From Candidatus Obscuribacterales bacterium (GTDB lineage: Bacteria; Cyanobacteriota; Vampirovibrionia; Obscuribacterales; Obscuribacteraceae), in contig JAKFVQ010000020.1 of assembly GCA_021732085.1 (NCBI GenBank), positions 62,001-126,000 of the forward strand: DNA of 64,000 bases, written 5' to 3'. How positions within the stretch are numbered: position 1 is the first letter of the stretch; the number at the start of each line of letters is the position of its first letter. Below, piece after piece: positions 18,728 to 28,298 of this stretch. The notes beneath the pieces are model-generated. The model saw only the letters and a list, made by a program, of their open reading frames with translations, was not told the origin of the DNA and searched no databases. The position numbers and the translations under genes were made by a program.

Positions 18728-20254
18728 TTACTCCGGCGATTCGCTAGCATTCTCGATTTGATCGAGAATGAAGTAGGACAGCGATCGCACTCCAAAACCG
18801 GTGCCGCCTTTATTGAGCTCTTCTTTGTCTTTGTCCATCCAGCCTGCTCCGGCTATGTCCAGGTGCGCCCACGGAATGCCGTCCACAAACTCTTTTAGAA
18901 ACATACCGGCGCTCGATGAACCTGCTTCTCCTCTGGCGCCTGCATTTTTCAAATCGGCGACATCGCTCTTGAGAGTCTCTTTGTATTCGTCAAAGAGTGG
19001 CAGCGGCCAATATTTTTCGCCAGCCTGTTTTCCGCAGTCTATGATTTTTTCCATCAGCTTATCATCGTTGCCCATGATGCCTGCTGCTGCTTTTCCGAGC
19101 GCTGCAACTACGGCTCCAGTCAGGGTAGCAACGTCAATTATTGCCTCTGGCTTTTGCTGGCAGACATAGCAAAGTGCGTCAGCAAGAGTCAATCTTCCTT
19201 CAGCGTCAGTGTTGTTGACCTCGATAGTCTTTCCGTTCATAGCGACAAGTATGTCACCGGGTCTGGTGGCGCTGCCGCTTGGCATATTTTCGCATGCTGC
19301 AACAACTGCCAGGACAGACACGGGTGCTTGCAGATCAAGCAGGGCGCGGACTACGCCCAGTACGACTGCAGCTCCAGACATATCATATTTCATGGTTTCC
19401 ATGCCGGTTGCTGTTTTGAGAGACAAGCCGCCGGAATCAAATGTGATACCTTTGCCAACCAGAGCAAAAAAGCGCTTGGCATTAGGATGCGAATACTTAA
19501 CGGCTATAAATTTCGGCGCTTGATCGGAGCCCTGAGCTACGCCGAGAAAGGCGCCCATGCCCAAACGAGCAGCTTCGTCTGCTTCTAAAATTTCGCAGGT
19601 GAGCAGGTCGCATGTCATCGAGTCTGCTAACTGGGCTAGTTTTGTCGGAGTCATATTACAGGCTGGCTCGGCTATTAAATCACGGGCAAAGCAGGTCGCT
19701 TCGGCTATGGCGCGACCTCGAGCACAAGCGTGCTCGAATGAACTATCATCTAGTTTGCTATCGACAAAACTCAGTCTTTTTGTTTTGTCGCCAGCTTCGT
19801 TCGCGCCATTTTCGTTCTGCGTTTTGTAGAGCAGGAAGGTATAGGACCCGAGAAACCATCCTTCAACAGCGGCCTGAATCAGATCCTTGTCGCCATCAAA
19901 TCGCAAGGCGAGCGCAACGTGAGCATAGGGCGCCTTGCTTGCGAATTGGCGAGCAAATGTGGCCGATGCTTTTCGTACGGTGTTGGGTCCGAAATCGCTC
20001 TTCTTTCCCAAGCCAACAAGTATCAAGCGCCGCGCTGCTAGCTTCTTCTGCGTGTAGATGCTCAATACTTCCTTGCTTTTAGCCTTGTAATTTTCTTGCT
20101 TGCAAAGTTCTTCAATGTCCGCAAGAAAATCAGAGGGTAATTCGGCCCCAGAGTTTTTCAGTGCATCTGACAAAGACTCATCTTGAAAAACACCAAGCAC
20201 AATTAGATCGGCAGCTAAAGCCGAAAGAGAAGGTTTCTCGAGTATTAGTTCCAT
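18728..20254 (-). CDS. Leucyl aminopeptidase (M17)
   Basis: 508-aa cytosolic two-metal aminopeptidase that removes N-terminal residues from peptides. Motif GKGITFDSGGLSLK (about 265-278) holds metal-binding Asp and catalytic Lys. The M17 signature NTDAEGRL is at about 346-353, with the active-site Arg. The ATG at 20254 follows AAGGT and gives a normal N terminus; a longer frame to 20284 would overlap the upstream giant gene. It lies 19 nt after that gene and may be co-transcribed. Confidence 0.95.
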   Translation of the reverse strand: MELILEKPSLSALAADLIVLGVFQDESLSDALKNSGAELPSDFLADIEELCKQENYKAKSKEVLSIYTQKKLAARRLILVGLGKKSDFGPNTVRKASATFARQFASKAPYAHVALALRFDGDKDLIQAAVEGWFLGSYTFLLYKTQNENGANEAGDKTKRLSFVDSKLDDSSFEHACARGRAIAEATCFARDLIAEPACNMTPTKLAQLADSMTCDLLTCEILEADEAARLGMGAFLGVAQGSDQAPKFIAVKYSHPNAKRFFALVGKGITFDSGGLSLKTATGMETMKYDMSGAAVVLGVVRALLDLQAPVSVLAVVAACENMPSGSATRPGDILVAMNGKTIEVNNTDAEGRLTLADALCYVCQQKPEAIIDVATLTGAVVAALGKAAAGIMGNDDKLMEKIIDCGKQAGEKYWPLPLFDEYKETLKSDVADLKNAGARGEAGSSSAGMFLKEFVDGIPWAHLDIAGAGWMDKDKEELNKGGTGFGVRSLSYFILDQIENASESPE

Positions 20255-20273
20255 ATTACCTTTGTGATTGCAT

Positions 20274-23200
20274 TTACTGCGCAACCAGCTGTGTGATATT
20301 CCGCATGAGTGGTATCAACTGCTCGGTTGCTTGGGCGTTACTTACGGTCACCAGAATGCCGCCACCAAAGTCGGCAATTATCAGAAAACCGTAGTTGGTT
20401 CTTGCCACCATTTGATGTAGATGATTGTGGTTCATCTTCATAATAGTGTTTGTCGTGTTGACATAAATGCCAAGAGACATAGCTCCAACGAACTCAGGAT
20501 CATACTCTTGTGGCAAATTGTTCGCCACTGGCAATCCGTCATGTCCGACGATGCAGGAACCAATAACGCCGGACAGCGTGCTGATGTGATTTAGAAGTTT
20601 GTAAATCTCATCGGCGGCTTCCAAAGTTAAGACGCGAACTTTACTTTCGGCTAAGTCCTTGTGAGTTAGCTTTCCGAGCTGCTCCTGGTCTTGATTGTCA
20701 AGGATGAACTTGCCAATCGATGCGATTTTGCCGCTACCGGTATCTTGCTCGTTTCCGGCTGTGGATGAGAGCCTGCTGATACCTTCAATTTTTGGCGGCG
20801 GAACTGCACCAGAGCCCACTGCAGCATTTACAACGGTGCTGACTGCATCGCGGACATTTATCTTCGGAACTTGTTGAGATGGCGTTTGCCCGCCAGCAGC
20901 GGCTACCGGTGGCTGTCCGTCCTTTACCCCAAGTTTATCGAAAATTTTGTTGATGCCATCATCATCGATGCTTCCGAATAGACCTTGCGGTCCAGACGGT
21001 TTCGGCGTGGGCTTCATTGGAGGCGCGACCGGCTTGCCTTGCACAGGCGGCATCGTGGCGGGTCCTGGAGCTTGTGGTGCTCCTGGTGCTTGTGGAGGTC
21101 CGCTTTGACCTTGCTGCGGAGCTTGCTGTGGGACTTGTCCATGTTGCGGGCCATGTCCTTGTTGAGGAGCCTGTGGCTGCCCCGGCATTCCTGGTCCGGC
21201 TTGCAATGCTTGTCCGGGGCCGCCGGCTGGGGCTCCCCAGCCGGGCTTCGCGACCGGCGGCATGGCTTGAGCCTTCGCGCCAGGCGGCATTTGTCCAGGC
21301 ATTGAAGGCATTTGACCTTGCGCACCTGGCATCTGTGGCATTTGACCCTGGCCCGGCGCCGGCATGTGTCCCTGTCCGCCTGGTACCGGTATCGGTGGTG
21401 GTGGTGGTGGTGGTGGTGCATTGCCTGGAGCTTGTGGTGCAGGCTGTGCTACTGGATGTGGTGCTTGCTGTCCTTGCCCCGGAACCGGTGGCGCTGGAGG
21501 AATCGCACCCGGCATTGGTTTTACGCCCGGTGCCATCTGGACATTGCCCGGTGCAGGTGGGGCCATTCCCGGCTTTGGAGGCAGAGATGGTTTTACCCCT
21601 GGCTGTCCAGGTACTTGTGGTTGTGGTGCTTGTGCCGCTAGGTTCTGGAGACCTGGCAATGGCGGCGCTGGTACGGCTCCGGCTGCCGCAGAGCCTGGAA
21701 TCGGTGGCGGCGGCACCGCTACTGCTGCTGCTCCGCCCGGTATTGGTGGCGGTGGCACATTGACGGCAGGTTTTTCGGCTGCTGTTTGAGCATTTGCTCC
21801 CTGAACGTTAAGCTCGGATTCTTTTACGCCCAGCTTCTTGAAGATTTTGTCAATGTCTTTGTCATCTAACTTCTTCATGACAGCGCCGTCGCCAGCCGCA
21901 GCCGTGGTGCTCGATTTTGCCATTGGTTTGGGTGGGGGAATGCGACCGCCTGGAACGGGCGGCTTTGGTGGTGGTGTCATCGGTTTTACACCAGGTTTCA
22001 TTCCGGGAAGCGAGGCTGCCGGTTTTGCAGCGCTAGCGGCAGCTGGCGTTACTGGCGTTGGAGCCGGAGCAGGCGCCGGTGGTACTGGCGGTGAAGAGTG
22101 TGTGGGCGCGCTTGCCGCTTGAATTGGCGGGATAGTCGCTGCCGGTTGATTTGTCTGCATCGCAGCCGCTGCTGGCGGAGCCTGCGTCGGAGCTGGTGGT
22201 GCCGGAGGCGGCGTCTCGGGCTGCGCCGGGATGGCTTGCTGGCTCGGTTGTGCGCCCCCTCTCTGGATAGGACGGATATTTGGCATCCCCGATTTTGCTG
22301 GTGGAACGCCAGGTCCCGCCATGGGTGGAGCTGGTGGCGCCGGTGGTGGTGCCGTTTGTTGAGGAGGCGCACTGAAAGCTGCTGGCTGCTGGACCTGTGC
22401 CGGTGGTGGCGGCGGTGGCGGAGGCGGAGGCGGAGGCGCCGCTTCCGTCTGTTCTGCTGCCGCACCCCAAACGTCCTGAGTTGTAGCTTCCTGGGGATCC
22501 CACTGCTGCGGTTGTGCTGCCGGGGCAGCTTCATTTCCCCAGTTTGGGGATTCCGTGGCTCCCCAATTATCCGGCTTGGTCGCTTGAGCTGCCGCGCCCC
22601 ATTGATCAGTTGGAGCTTGCGCTTCAGCGCCCCAACTGTTGGATTGTGTTGGCTCGTTTGCGCCCCATGTATTAGCTTCTTGAGCGGGTTCGGCTCCCCA
22701 TGAGTCTTGCGGCGATTGTTCAGCTGCTGCGCCCCAAGCATTGCTCTGCGCGGCTTCTGGTTGAGCGCCCCAAGCGTTTTCTTGCGGCGCCGGTGCCGCT
22801 TCGGCTGGAGCACCCCAAGTGTCTTGCGATGCTGCTGTTTCGGCTGCTGCCCCCCAGGCATTTCCTTGTGCACTTTCTGCCGAAGCACCCCAGGCGTTAT
22901 CTTGCGCTGCTGGTGCTGCTTCAGCTACTGCGCCCCAGGCATCTTCTTGAGCGGCTTCTGCCGAAGCACCCCATGCATTATCTTGCGCTGGCTCTGCTGG
23001 AGCTCCCCATGCGTTGTCTTGAGCCGCAGGCTCTGCTGGAGCTCCCCAGGCATTATCTTGCTGCTCAGCCGGAGCACCCCAAGCGTTATTTTGTTGCGCT
23101 GGTTCCGCACCCCACGCATTTTGTGGCTCTGCGCCAGCTCCGCCGCCGCCCCAAGGGTCAGCTGGCGCGCTGGTGTCTGATTCGCCCAAAATATTACTGA

Positions 23201-25640
23201 GGCGATCCATTATATTGCTTGAGCCTGGCATACTCCCTGACGATGGAGGCATCATTTGTGCCGGCGGTGGCTGCGTAGGAGCCTGTGGAGCCGGTTGTTG
23301 CACAGCTTGTGGGGCAGCTGGCGGCGCTGCCGCTGCTTCTTGTTGTCGCTGTAGCGCCATTCTTTCTTGAATGGACATATCGAAATCGTTAACGACAGGA
23401 GAAGGCTTCGCCGCTTTCTTGTTGCTTGGTCCTAGTCCGGAGTCTTCTAGCGAGAAGGCTTTCCACATACCGGTTTGAATCTGTTCAGCGTCTTCGGACC
23501 AGGAGTCGGTTCCATATGCGGCTGCCGCCCCTTCTTGCATGTTTGGATTAGCCGCTCCAGCTGCTGGATTTGCCCCCACTAGAGGGCTAGACCAAGCTGA
23601 GTGGACGCCAGGTTTCTCCGGTGTTGGTGTTGCTGGCTGTCCCCAGCCGCCGCCCTGTGCGGCAGGTTGCTGTGGTGCTCCCCAGGCTGGGTCTGCTTGC
23701 GCCTGCTGAGGCGCTCCCCAGCCGGCATTCTGGTGTGCAGGCTGTTGTGCTGCCCCCCAAGCGTCCTCTTGTGTAGCAGCTTGGGCAGGCTCGGCTCCCC
23801 AGGAGTCGCCACCAGCGCCCCAAGCGTCATCTTGTTTTGCAGCCGGAGCTGGAGCTTGGCCGCCTCCCCAATCGCCGCCTCCTGCCGGTGCACCCCATCC
23901 TGAATCTTGTTGCGGCGCTTGGCTGGGCTCGCCCCAAGCGTCCTCTTGTTTTGCAGCTGGAGCTTGGTTTCCCCATGAGTCTGCTCCCCCTGCAGGAGCA
24001 CCCCATCCGGCGTCTTGTTGCTGGGCTGGTTGACTCGGAGCACCCCAGGCGTCATCTTGTGATGCAGCTGGGGCCGAGTTTCCCCATGAATCTCCGCCTC
24101 CTGCCGGTGCACCCCATCCCCCGGAGTCTTGTTGCGGCGCTGCTTGGCTTGGCGCGCCCCATGAATCGCCGGAGCCCCCAACTGCCGGTGCACCCCATCC
24201 TGGATCTTGTTGAGCCGGCTGGTTCGGTACTCCCCAGCCGCCGCCACCTTGTGGTGCTGCCGGTTCACCCCATCCGCCACCACCTTGTGGTGTTGCCGGC
24301 TCTCCCCAACCGCCGCCACCTTGAGGTGCTGCTGGCTCTCCCCAGCCACCACCGCCGCCTTGAGGTGCTGCTGGTTCTCCCCAGCCGCCACCGCCGCTTT
24401 GCGGTGCTGCTGGCTCTCCCCAGCCACCACCGCCGCCTTGAGGTGCTGCTGGTTCTCCCCAGCCGCCACCGCCGCTTTGCGGTGCTGCCGGTTCTCCCCA
24501 GCCGCCACCGCCGCCTTGAGGTGCTGCTGGTTCTCCCCAGCCGCCACCGCCGCCTTGAGGTGCTGCTGGTTCTCCCCAGCCGCCACCGCCGCCTTGAGCC
24601 GGCGCTGCTGGATTCCCCCAACTGTCGGTTTGTGGTGTCGCGGGCGGTGCCTGATTCGCTCCAGCTGGTGCGCCCCATTGTGCGCTGCTATCTCCCCATC
24701 CGCCGCCAGCCGATGGCGCTGCCGGTGCTTGTCCTGGTGGTGACCCCCATCCGCCAGCTCCGCCGCCGGCTCCTTGTGGCGGACCACCCCATGCTCCTTG
24801 CTGCGCTGCCTGCCCGCCGCCAAAGGCTGGATTGGATCCTGAACTGTTTGAACCTGCTCCTGCTCCGCTCCAATCGGAGCCGCCGCTAAGAGCAGGATTA
24901 TTTCCTGAGCTGCTGCTTTCTCCGCCCCAACCGCCAGCATTTGCGTCGGAGGAGGGCATATTGTTCCAGTCGCCTGAGAAGCTGCGCGGTGCGCCCGCTT
25001 CTGGCTCAGGTGGCTTAGAGCTGTCTTGCACCTGGCGGCGAATTGTTTCTGCTAGATTTAAAGGTTGTTCTTCGTTCTGTTTATCGCGGTTTGGGACTTC
25101 AACACCAAATTTTTTGCCCAGTGATGTTCCGTGTTGTCCCGATGCTGCTGGGTCCTGGTCTGTAGGTTGGATCTTTGCCAGGCTTCTCAAGCGTGTACTT
25201 GTCGCTAAAAGGTCATCTGCTTGTTCAATGTCTTTCTTTTTCGGCTTCGGCGTAGGCATATTTTCAGGAGGACCGGCCTCTGTCGGTGGCCTGCTCACGT
25301 GTGGGAAGCCTCCAGCCGCCTTCGGCGTTTTAGGCTGTGCTTCTTTCGCTTTGGCAGGACCTCCAAATAGATTTTTGATACCATCCAATAGCCCACCTTT
25401 TTCCTTCGGGAACTCATGCATTATTTTCCCTGCAAGAGCTTCGAGGCTGGCTGGTGAGCATTCTTCCGGCAGTGGCACGTCCAGAGCTGCCATGCAAACT
25501 TGTTCAATTTGATGTTGAAAGCGTGAGCAGGAATCGCAAGAGTCGATGTGTTGTGACACCATCTTCTCGTCTTGCGGGGCGATCTGACCATCAAAGCGTT
25601 GTTGAATGAGAAATCGAAAACGGCTGCAATTCATTGACAT
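20274..25640 (-). CDS. Giant zinc-finger/WG-repeat/Roadblock fusion protein
   Basis: 1788-aa protein. The N terminus is an anti-sigma-type zf-HC2 finger (Cys5, His31, Cys35, Cys38). Residues about 100-300 are polar. From about 345 to 1030 the chain is dominated by Trp-Gly repeats, first a GGGGWGEPAAPQ array, later WGAPAE units. A run of twelve prolines is near 1070, and Pro/Gln/Gly-rich sequence continues to about 1640. Two copies of an IDKIFKKLGVK-like helix occur near 1260 and 1565. The last 130 residues form a Roadblock/LC7 domain (EIYKLLNHISTLSGVIGS). No transmembrane helix is visible. AGGAG lies 7 nt before ATG 25640. An ECF sigma gene is 75 nt upstream, so it may be that factor's cytoplasmic regulator. 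Confidence 0.9.
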   Translation of the reverse strand: MSMNCSRFRFLIQQRFDGQIAPQDEKMVSQHIDSCDSCSRFQHQIEQVCMAALDVPLPEECSPASLEALAGKIMHEFPKEKGGLLDGIKNLFGGPAKAKEAQPKTPKAAGGFPHVSRPPTEAGPPENMPTPKPKKKDIEQADDLLATSTRLRSLAKIQPTDQDPAASGQHGTSLGKKFGVEVPNRDKQNEEQPLNLAETIRRQVQDSSKPPEPEAGAPRSFSGDWNNMPSSDANAGGWGGESSSSGNNPALSGGSDWSGAGAGSNSSGSNPAFGGGQAAQQGAWGGPPQGAGGGAGGWGSPPGQAPAAPSAGGGWGDSSAQWGAPAGANQAPPATPQTDSWGNPAAPAQGGGGGWGEPAAPQGGGGGWGEPAAPQGGGGGWGEPAAPQSGGGGWGEPAAPQGGGGGWGEPAAPQSGGGGWGEPAAPQGGGGGWGEPAAPQGGGGWGEPATPQGGGGWGEPAAPQGGGGWGVPNQPAQQDPGWGAPAVGGSGDSWGAPSQAAPQQDSGGWGAPAGGGDSWGNSAPAASQDDAWGAPSQPAQQQDAGWGAPAGGADSWGNQAPAAKQEDAWGEPSQAPQQDSGWGAPAGGGDWGGGQAPAPAAKQDDAWGAGGDSWGAEPAQAATQEDAWGAAQQPAHQNAGWGAPQQAQADPAWGAPQQPAAQGGGWGQPATPTPEKPGVHSAWSSPLVGANPAAGAANPNMQEGAAAAYGTDSWSEDAEQIQTGMWKAFSLEDSGLGPSNKKAAKPSPVVNDFDMSIQERMALQRQQEAAAAPPAAPQAVQQPAPQAPTQPPPAQMMPPSSGSMPGSSNIMDRLSNILGESDTSAPADPWGGGGAGAEPQNAWGAEPAQQNNAWGAPAEQQDNAWGAPAEPAAQDNAWGAPAEPAQDNAWGASAEAAQEDAWGAVAEAAPAAQDNAWGASAESAQGNAWGAAAETAASQDTWGAPAEAAPAPQENAWGAQPEAAQSNAWGAAAEQSPQDSWGAEPAQEANTWGANEPTQSNSWGAEAQAPTDQWGAAAQATKPDNWGATESPNWGNEAAPAAQPQQWDPQEATTQDVWGAAAEQTEAAPPPPPPPPPPPPAQVQQPAAFSAPPQQTAPPPAPPAPPMAGPGVPPAKSGMPNIRPIQRGGAQPSQQAIPAQPETPPPAPPAPTQAPPAAAAMQTNQPAATIPPIQAASAPTHSSPPVPPAPAPAPTPVTPAAASAAKPAASLPGMKPGVKPMTPPPKPPVPGGRIPPPKPMAKSSTTAAAGDGAVMKKLDDKDIDKIFKKLGVKESELNVQGANAQTAAEKPAVNVPPPPIPGGAAAVAVPPPPIPGSAAAGAVPAPPLPGLQNLAAQAPQPQVPGQPGVKPSLPPKPGMAPPAPGNVQMAPGVKPMPGAIPPAPPVPGQGQQAPHPVAQPAPQAPGNAPPPPPPPPIPVPGGQGHMPAPGQGQMPQMPGAQGQMPSMPGQMPPGAKAQAMPPVAKPGWGAPAGGPGQALQAGPGMPGQPQAPQQGHGPQHGQVPQQAPQQGQSGPPQAPGAPQAPGPATMPPVQGKPVAPPMKPTPKPSGPQGLFGSIDDDGINKIFDKLGVKDGQPPVAAAGGQTPSQQVPKINVRDAVSTVVNAAVGSGAVPPPKIEGISRLSSTAGNEQDTGSGKIASIGKFILDNQDQEQLGKLTHKDLAESKVRVLTLEAADEIYKLLNHISTLSGVIGSCIVGHDGLPVANNLPQEYDPEFVGAMSLGIYVNTTNTIMKMNHNHLHQMVARTNYGFLIIADFGGGILVTVSNAQATEQLIPLMRNITQLVAQ
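24235..24600 (-). repeat. In-frame tandem repeat coding for WGEPAAPQ units
   Basis: Roughly nine imperfect tandem copies of a unit of about 33-39 nt encode 11-13-residue repeats of the form GGGGWGEPAAPQ inside the giant gene. Near-identical DNA suggests recent expansion by slippage or unequal recombination, so copy number is likely to vary between strains and to be hard to assemble. Confidence 0.8.
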
Positions 25641-25715
25641 GCTCGTACTCCTATACCGTGAGTGATAACCCGCGACTTGAAATTTCTAAAGAGGAAAAAA
25701 GGCTGCACGTAATAT

Positions 25716-26288
25716 CTATCCGCGCCCCAGGCACTTCACGACTTGCACTCGTGCTCGGTGTAACCATGCCATCACGTTCTTGGGATCTTCATTCAAAACA
25801 ACTGCCACTTGATCAAAGCTCAGATTCAGTTGATGTCTCAAGATGAATACTTGCTTCTGCTCTGGAGGCAGCGTAGTTATGCAACGTTTTACGCGAGCGG
25901 TACCGAGAATAACAGTGGTTTCCCAGTCCATTTGCGAAGAGCCATCTGCTGTCGGATCCGTTATCGGACCGCTGGAATCCTTGGGATTCTGTTGATGATA
26001 GTTCGCAACGGCATCGACAATAAAGTCAGAAAGCCATTCCCAGACGCCACCCTGACTGAACTGTTTCGGGTTAACGCTGCGAACAGCTGCTATTACGTTG
26101 CGGAACGCGTCGACAGTGATTTGCTCTGCTGCATCAGAGTCCATTGTTCCGATAAAAGCAATGCAGTAAAAGCGATCGACGTGCTGCCAGACGAATTCGC
26201 CGGCAGCCTCTTTGGCGCCTTTCTTCAACTCAAGTAAAGTACTTGCCGCTGCTGTATCGGAATATGTGCGTGAGGGTAGTCGTGCCAT
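25716..26288 (-). CDS. ECF-type sigma factor, partner of the giant gene
   Basis: 190-aa sigma-70 family protein. Region 2 is at about 28-90 and somewhat divergent (DAAEQITVDAFRNVIAAV in place of the usual DLTQEVF). Region 4 is at about 135-187, with LSFDQVAVVL as helix-turn-helix. It is the first gene of a minus-strand unit; the giant zinc-finger/Roadblock gene follows 75 nt later and pepA after that. The arrangement sigma then zinc-finger protein is the usual layout for a sigma/anti-sigma pair. Confidence 0.85.
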   Translation of the reverse strand: MARLPSRTYSDTAAASTLLELKKGAKEAAGEFVWQHVDRFYCIAFIGTMDSDAAEQITVDAFRNVIAAVRSVNPKQFSQGGVWEWLSDFIVDAVANYHQQNPKDSSGPITDPTADGSSQMDWETTVILGTARVKRCITTLPPEQKQVFILRHQLNLSFDQVAVVLNEDPKNVMAWLHRARVQVVKCLGRG

Positions 26289-26500
26289 GTATAACTAAGA
26301 GCTAAATTTTTCCCCTGGCAAGCCACACGCCCAGACCTAGCGTTGCCCGCCCCCAAAAACTACAGTGTACCTAATTTACGCCCATCACGTCAGCTTTCGG
26401 ACCCAAACTGCTCTGGGACTGTATCATTACCTCCAGCTGCTATGCTAGTTGCCAGTACCCCAACCCATGCGCTCCTGAGAGCACATCCGTTAAGAGTGTT

Positions 26501-27283
26501 ATGCCCAGTAGACCGGACTTTATTCTTCCAATCAGCATTCAAAACATTGAAGATTTCTCACCTGAAGCGATCGTCAAGTCGCCTCGAACATTCAGACCTC
26601 AAGATGTTCTGAACGCTTGCCGCAATGTCGCGATTACGCCTCCAAAAGGTACTCCAGCGGAAGTTTTGGCGATTGCCCAATTCGTGGCAATTGACTTCAT
26701 CGCCTTGGCTCATTCGACCGGACTTTTTAACCGTCAGATAAAGTTGTGGGAAGCCTTGGCGCGTACGCAAAAGGTTGAAGTGCACCAGATGAGTAGAGGA
26801 ATCTTCAACAAAACCAAGCTGCCGCAGTTCGATTTTTCTTGCATCGACCACAAGGGGCGTTGTATCGCAATGGCTCGCTATGCGGCTGCTGAGCAATCTG
26901 GTCAGAATTTGGATTATCTTCGTGACTGTCGCGAGTTCTTCAAACGAGCAGAAGGGATCACGGGGCTTGCCGGAGTTTTTGTCTCTTATCCATCACCATT
27001 TGCAAAAAACGTGTTGGAGTTTATTCGCAAAGAAACTAATTCGTCTGATAGTATTGCGCGCTTCGAATCTATCTTGCCGAAACTCGCGGTGCCGGTCAAT
27101 CTTGTCGAGTTTTCCCGCTCAGCAATTTACGATCCGACAGCCGGAGCTGAACGTCATTCACTGCGTTTGGTGCACCCAGATCTCAGTAAGAAAAAACTGG
27201 GCGCCGGCACTGTTCCGGCCTTGTCATTAGATGCGATGAACGGCGATGACATCAATGATCAAAGTGATGCCGAATCGGTTTAG
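26501..27283 (+). CDS. Hypothetical protein
   Basis: 260-aa soluble protein of unknown function with no signal peptide or transmembrane segment. A helical region with AIAQFVAIDFIALAHSTG lies near 50-75. The C-terminal 50 residues are polar and probably disordered. It converges on the cyclophilin gene, whose stop is 1 nt away. I recognise no motif. Codon usage and length argue that it is a real gene. Confidence 0.65.
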   Translation: MPSRPDFILPISIQNIEDFSPEAIVKSPRTFRPQDVLNACRNVAITPPKGTPAEVLAIAQFVAIDFIALAHSTGLFNRQIKLWEALARTQKVEVHQMSRGIFNKTKLPQFDFSCIDHKGRCIAMARYAAAEQSGQNLDYLRDCREFFKRAEGITGLAGVFVSYPSPFAKNVLEFIRKETNSSDSIARFESILPKLAVPVNLVEFSRSAIYDPTAGAERHSLRLVHPDLSKKKLGAGTVPALSLDAMNGDDINDQSDAESV

Positions 27284-27284
27284 T

Positions 27285-28022
27285 TCATTTTGCCATAGTG
27301 GTGGCATGACCGATTTTTGCCTGTCCTTCTTCGATGATTTTTGCGGAGTGTATTTTGTCTTTGACTCGCAATTTCTGAATCACAAGCATTCCTTGAACTA
27401 CTTCTCCGAAGATGGCATATTGTCCGTCTAGAAATGGGGCTGGTGCCAGAGTTATGTAAAATTGACTGCTGGCGGAATTTGGCTCTGATGCCCGAGCCAT
27501 GGCTACAACTCCAAGTGCTGCATGCTTGAGTTTAGGATTAATTTCAAGCGCAATGTGTCTTTCCTTTTGCGTGCGCGGATCGATATAGCCGCCCGTTCCC
27601 GTGCCGGTAGGGTCGCCCCCTTGAATGACAAAACCAGGCACATACCGGTGAAAAATGACCCCATCATAGAATCCGCTCTGGCATAACGAAATGAAGTTGG
27701 CAGTAGTAAGGGGCGCTTCTTTTTGGAAGAGCTTGATTTTTACAATGCCCTTGTCGGTGTCTAGTATCGCGACAGGATTTGCGAACTTCGATTTGCTCTC
27801 AGTCTTTTTCTCATCAGAGCTTGCGCACTCGGAGGGCACCAGAATAGTGGTGCTCTTCTTCGGACGCGAAGCTGCAGGGTCAAATGGCCAACCTACAGCT
27901 TGGTGTGCCTTAGCCAGGCCGCTTCTTCCAGTAGATCTATCTTCAGCGTTGCAGACATTCGATTCAATAACGGAAACGCTAATTGCCAACGCCAAACAAA
28001 GAGAGATTTTTATGCCGCTCAT
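27285..28022 (-). CDS. Exported cyclophilin-type peptidyl-prolyl isomerase
   Basis: 245-aa enzyme that catalyses cis-trans isomerisation at proline. A signal peptide (about residues 1-26) directs it to the periplasm. A polar linker follows, then the cyclophilin domain from about 85 to 240. It contains FHRYVPGFVIQGGDPTGTGTG and the GQYAIFGEVVQGM segment, both family hallmarks, including the catalytic Arg in FHR. The start ATG has GAGG 7 nt upstream. Confidence 0.93.
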   Translation of the reverse strand: MSGIKISLCLALAISVSVIESNVCNAEDRSTGRSGLAKAHQAVGWPFDPAASRPKKSTTILVPSECASSDEKKTESKSKFANPVAILDTDKGIVKIKLFQKEAPLTTANFISLCQSGFYDGVIFHRYVPGFVIQGGDPTGTGTGGYIDPRTQKERHIALEINPKLKHAALGVVAMARASEPNSASSQFYITLAPAPFLDGQYAIFGEVVQGMLVIQKLRVKDKIHSAKIIEEGQAKIGHATTMAK

Positions 28023-28298
28023 ACAAACACCTCAGCATCTACTTCAGTCTATAAGATCGCCAGCTTTTTTGCTGCTTGTCTAATTCAGTCCCGGGAGGCG
28101 TGCTAGGTTCGGCGGTAGTTATAGCAGAGTGCTCTGCGGTGATTGACTCGTGCCGGTGCGATTTCTAGCGTAAAGCACGCGTAAGAGTACTCTAGTTCTT
28201 TCTGGGGCGTATTTCTAGCATTGTCCGATTTCCTGAACGGAATTAGCATCTGGGAACTCGGCACAAAAGTTAGTTTCATGAGATTGGAGGCTTTCTTC

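Noticed and set aside
21017..25512. Long plus-strand ORFs opposite the giant gene
   Set aside because: They arise from the GC-rich repeat of the coding strand, have proline/arginine-rich nonsense sequence and no ribosome sites; the minus-strand gene has real domains at both ends.
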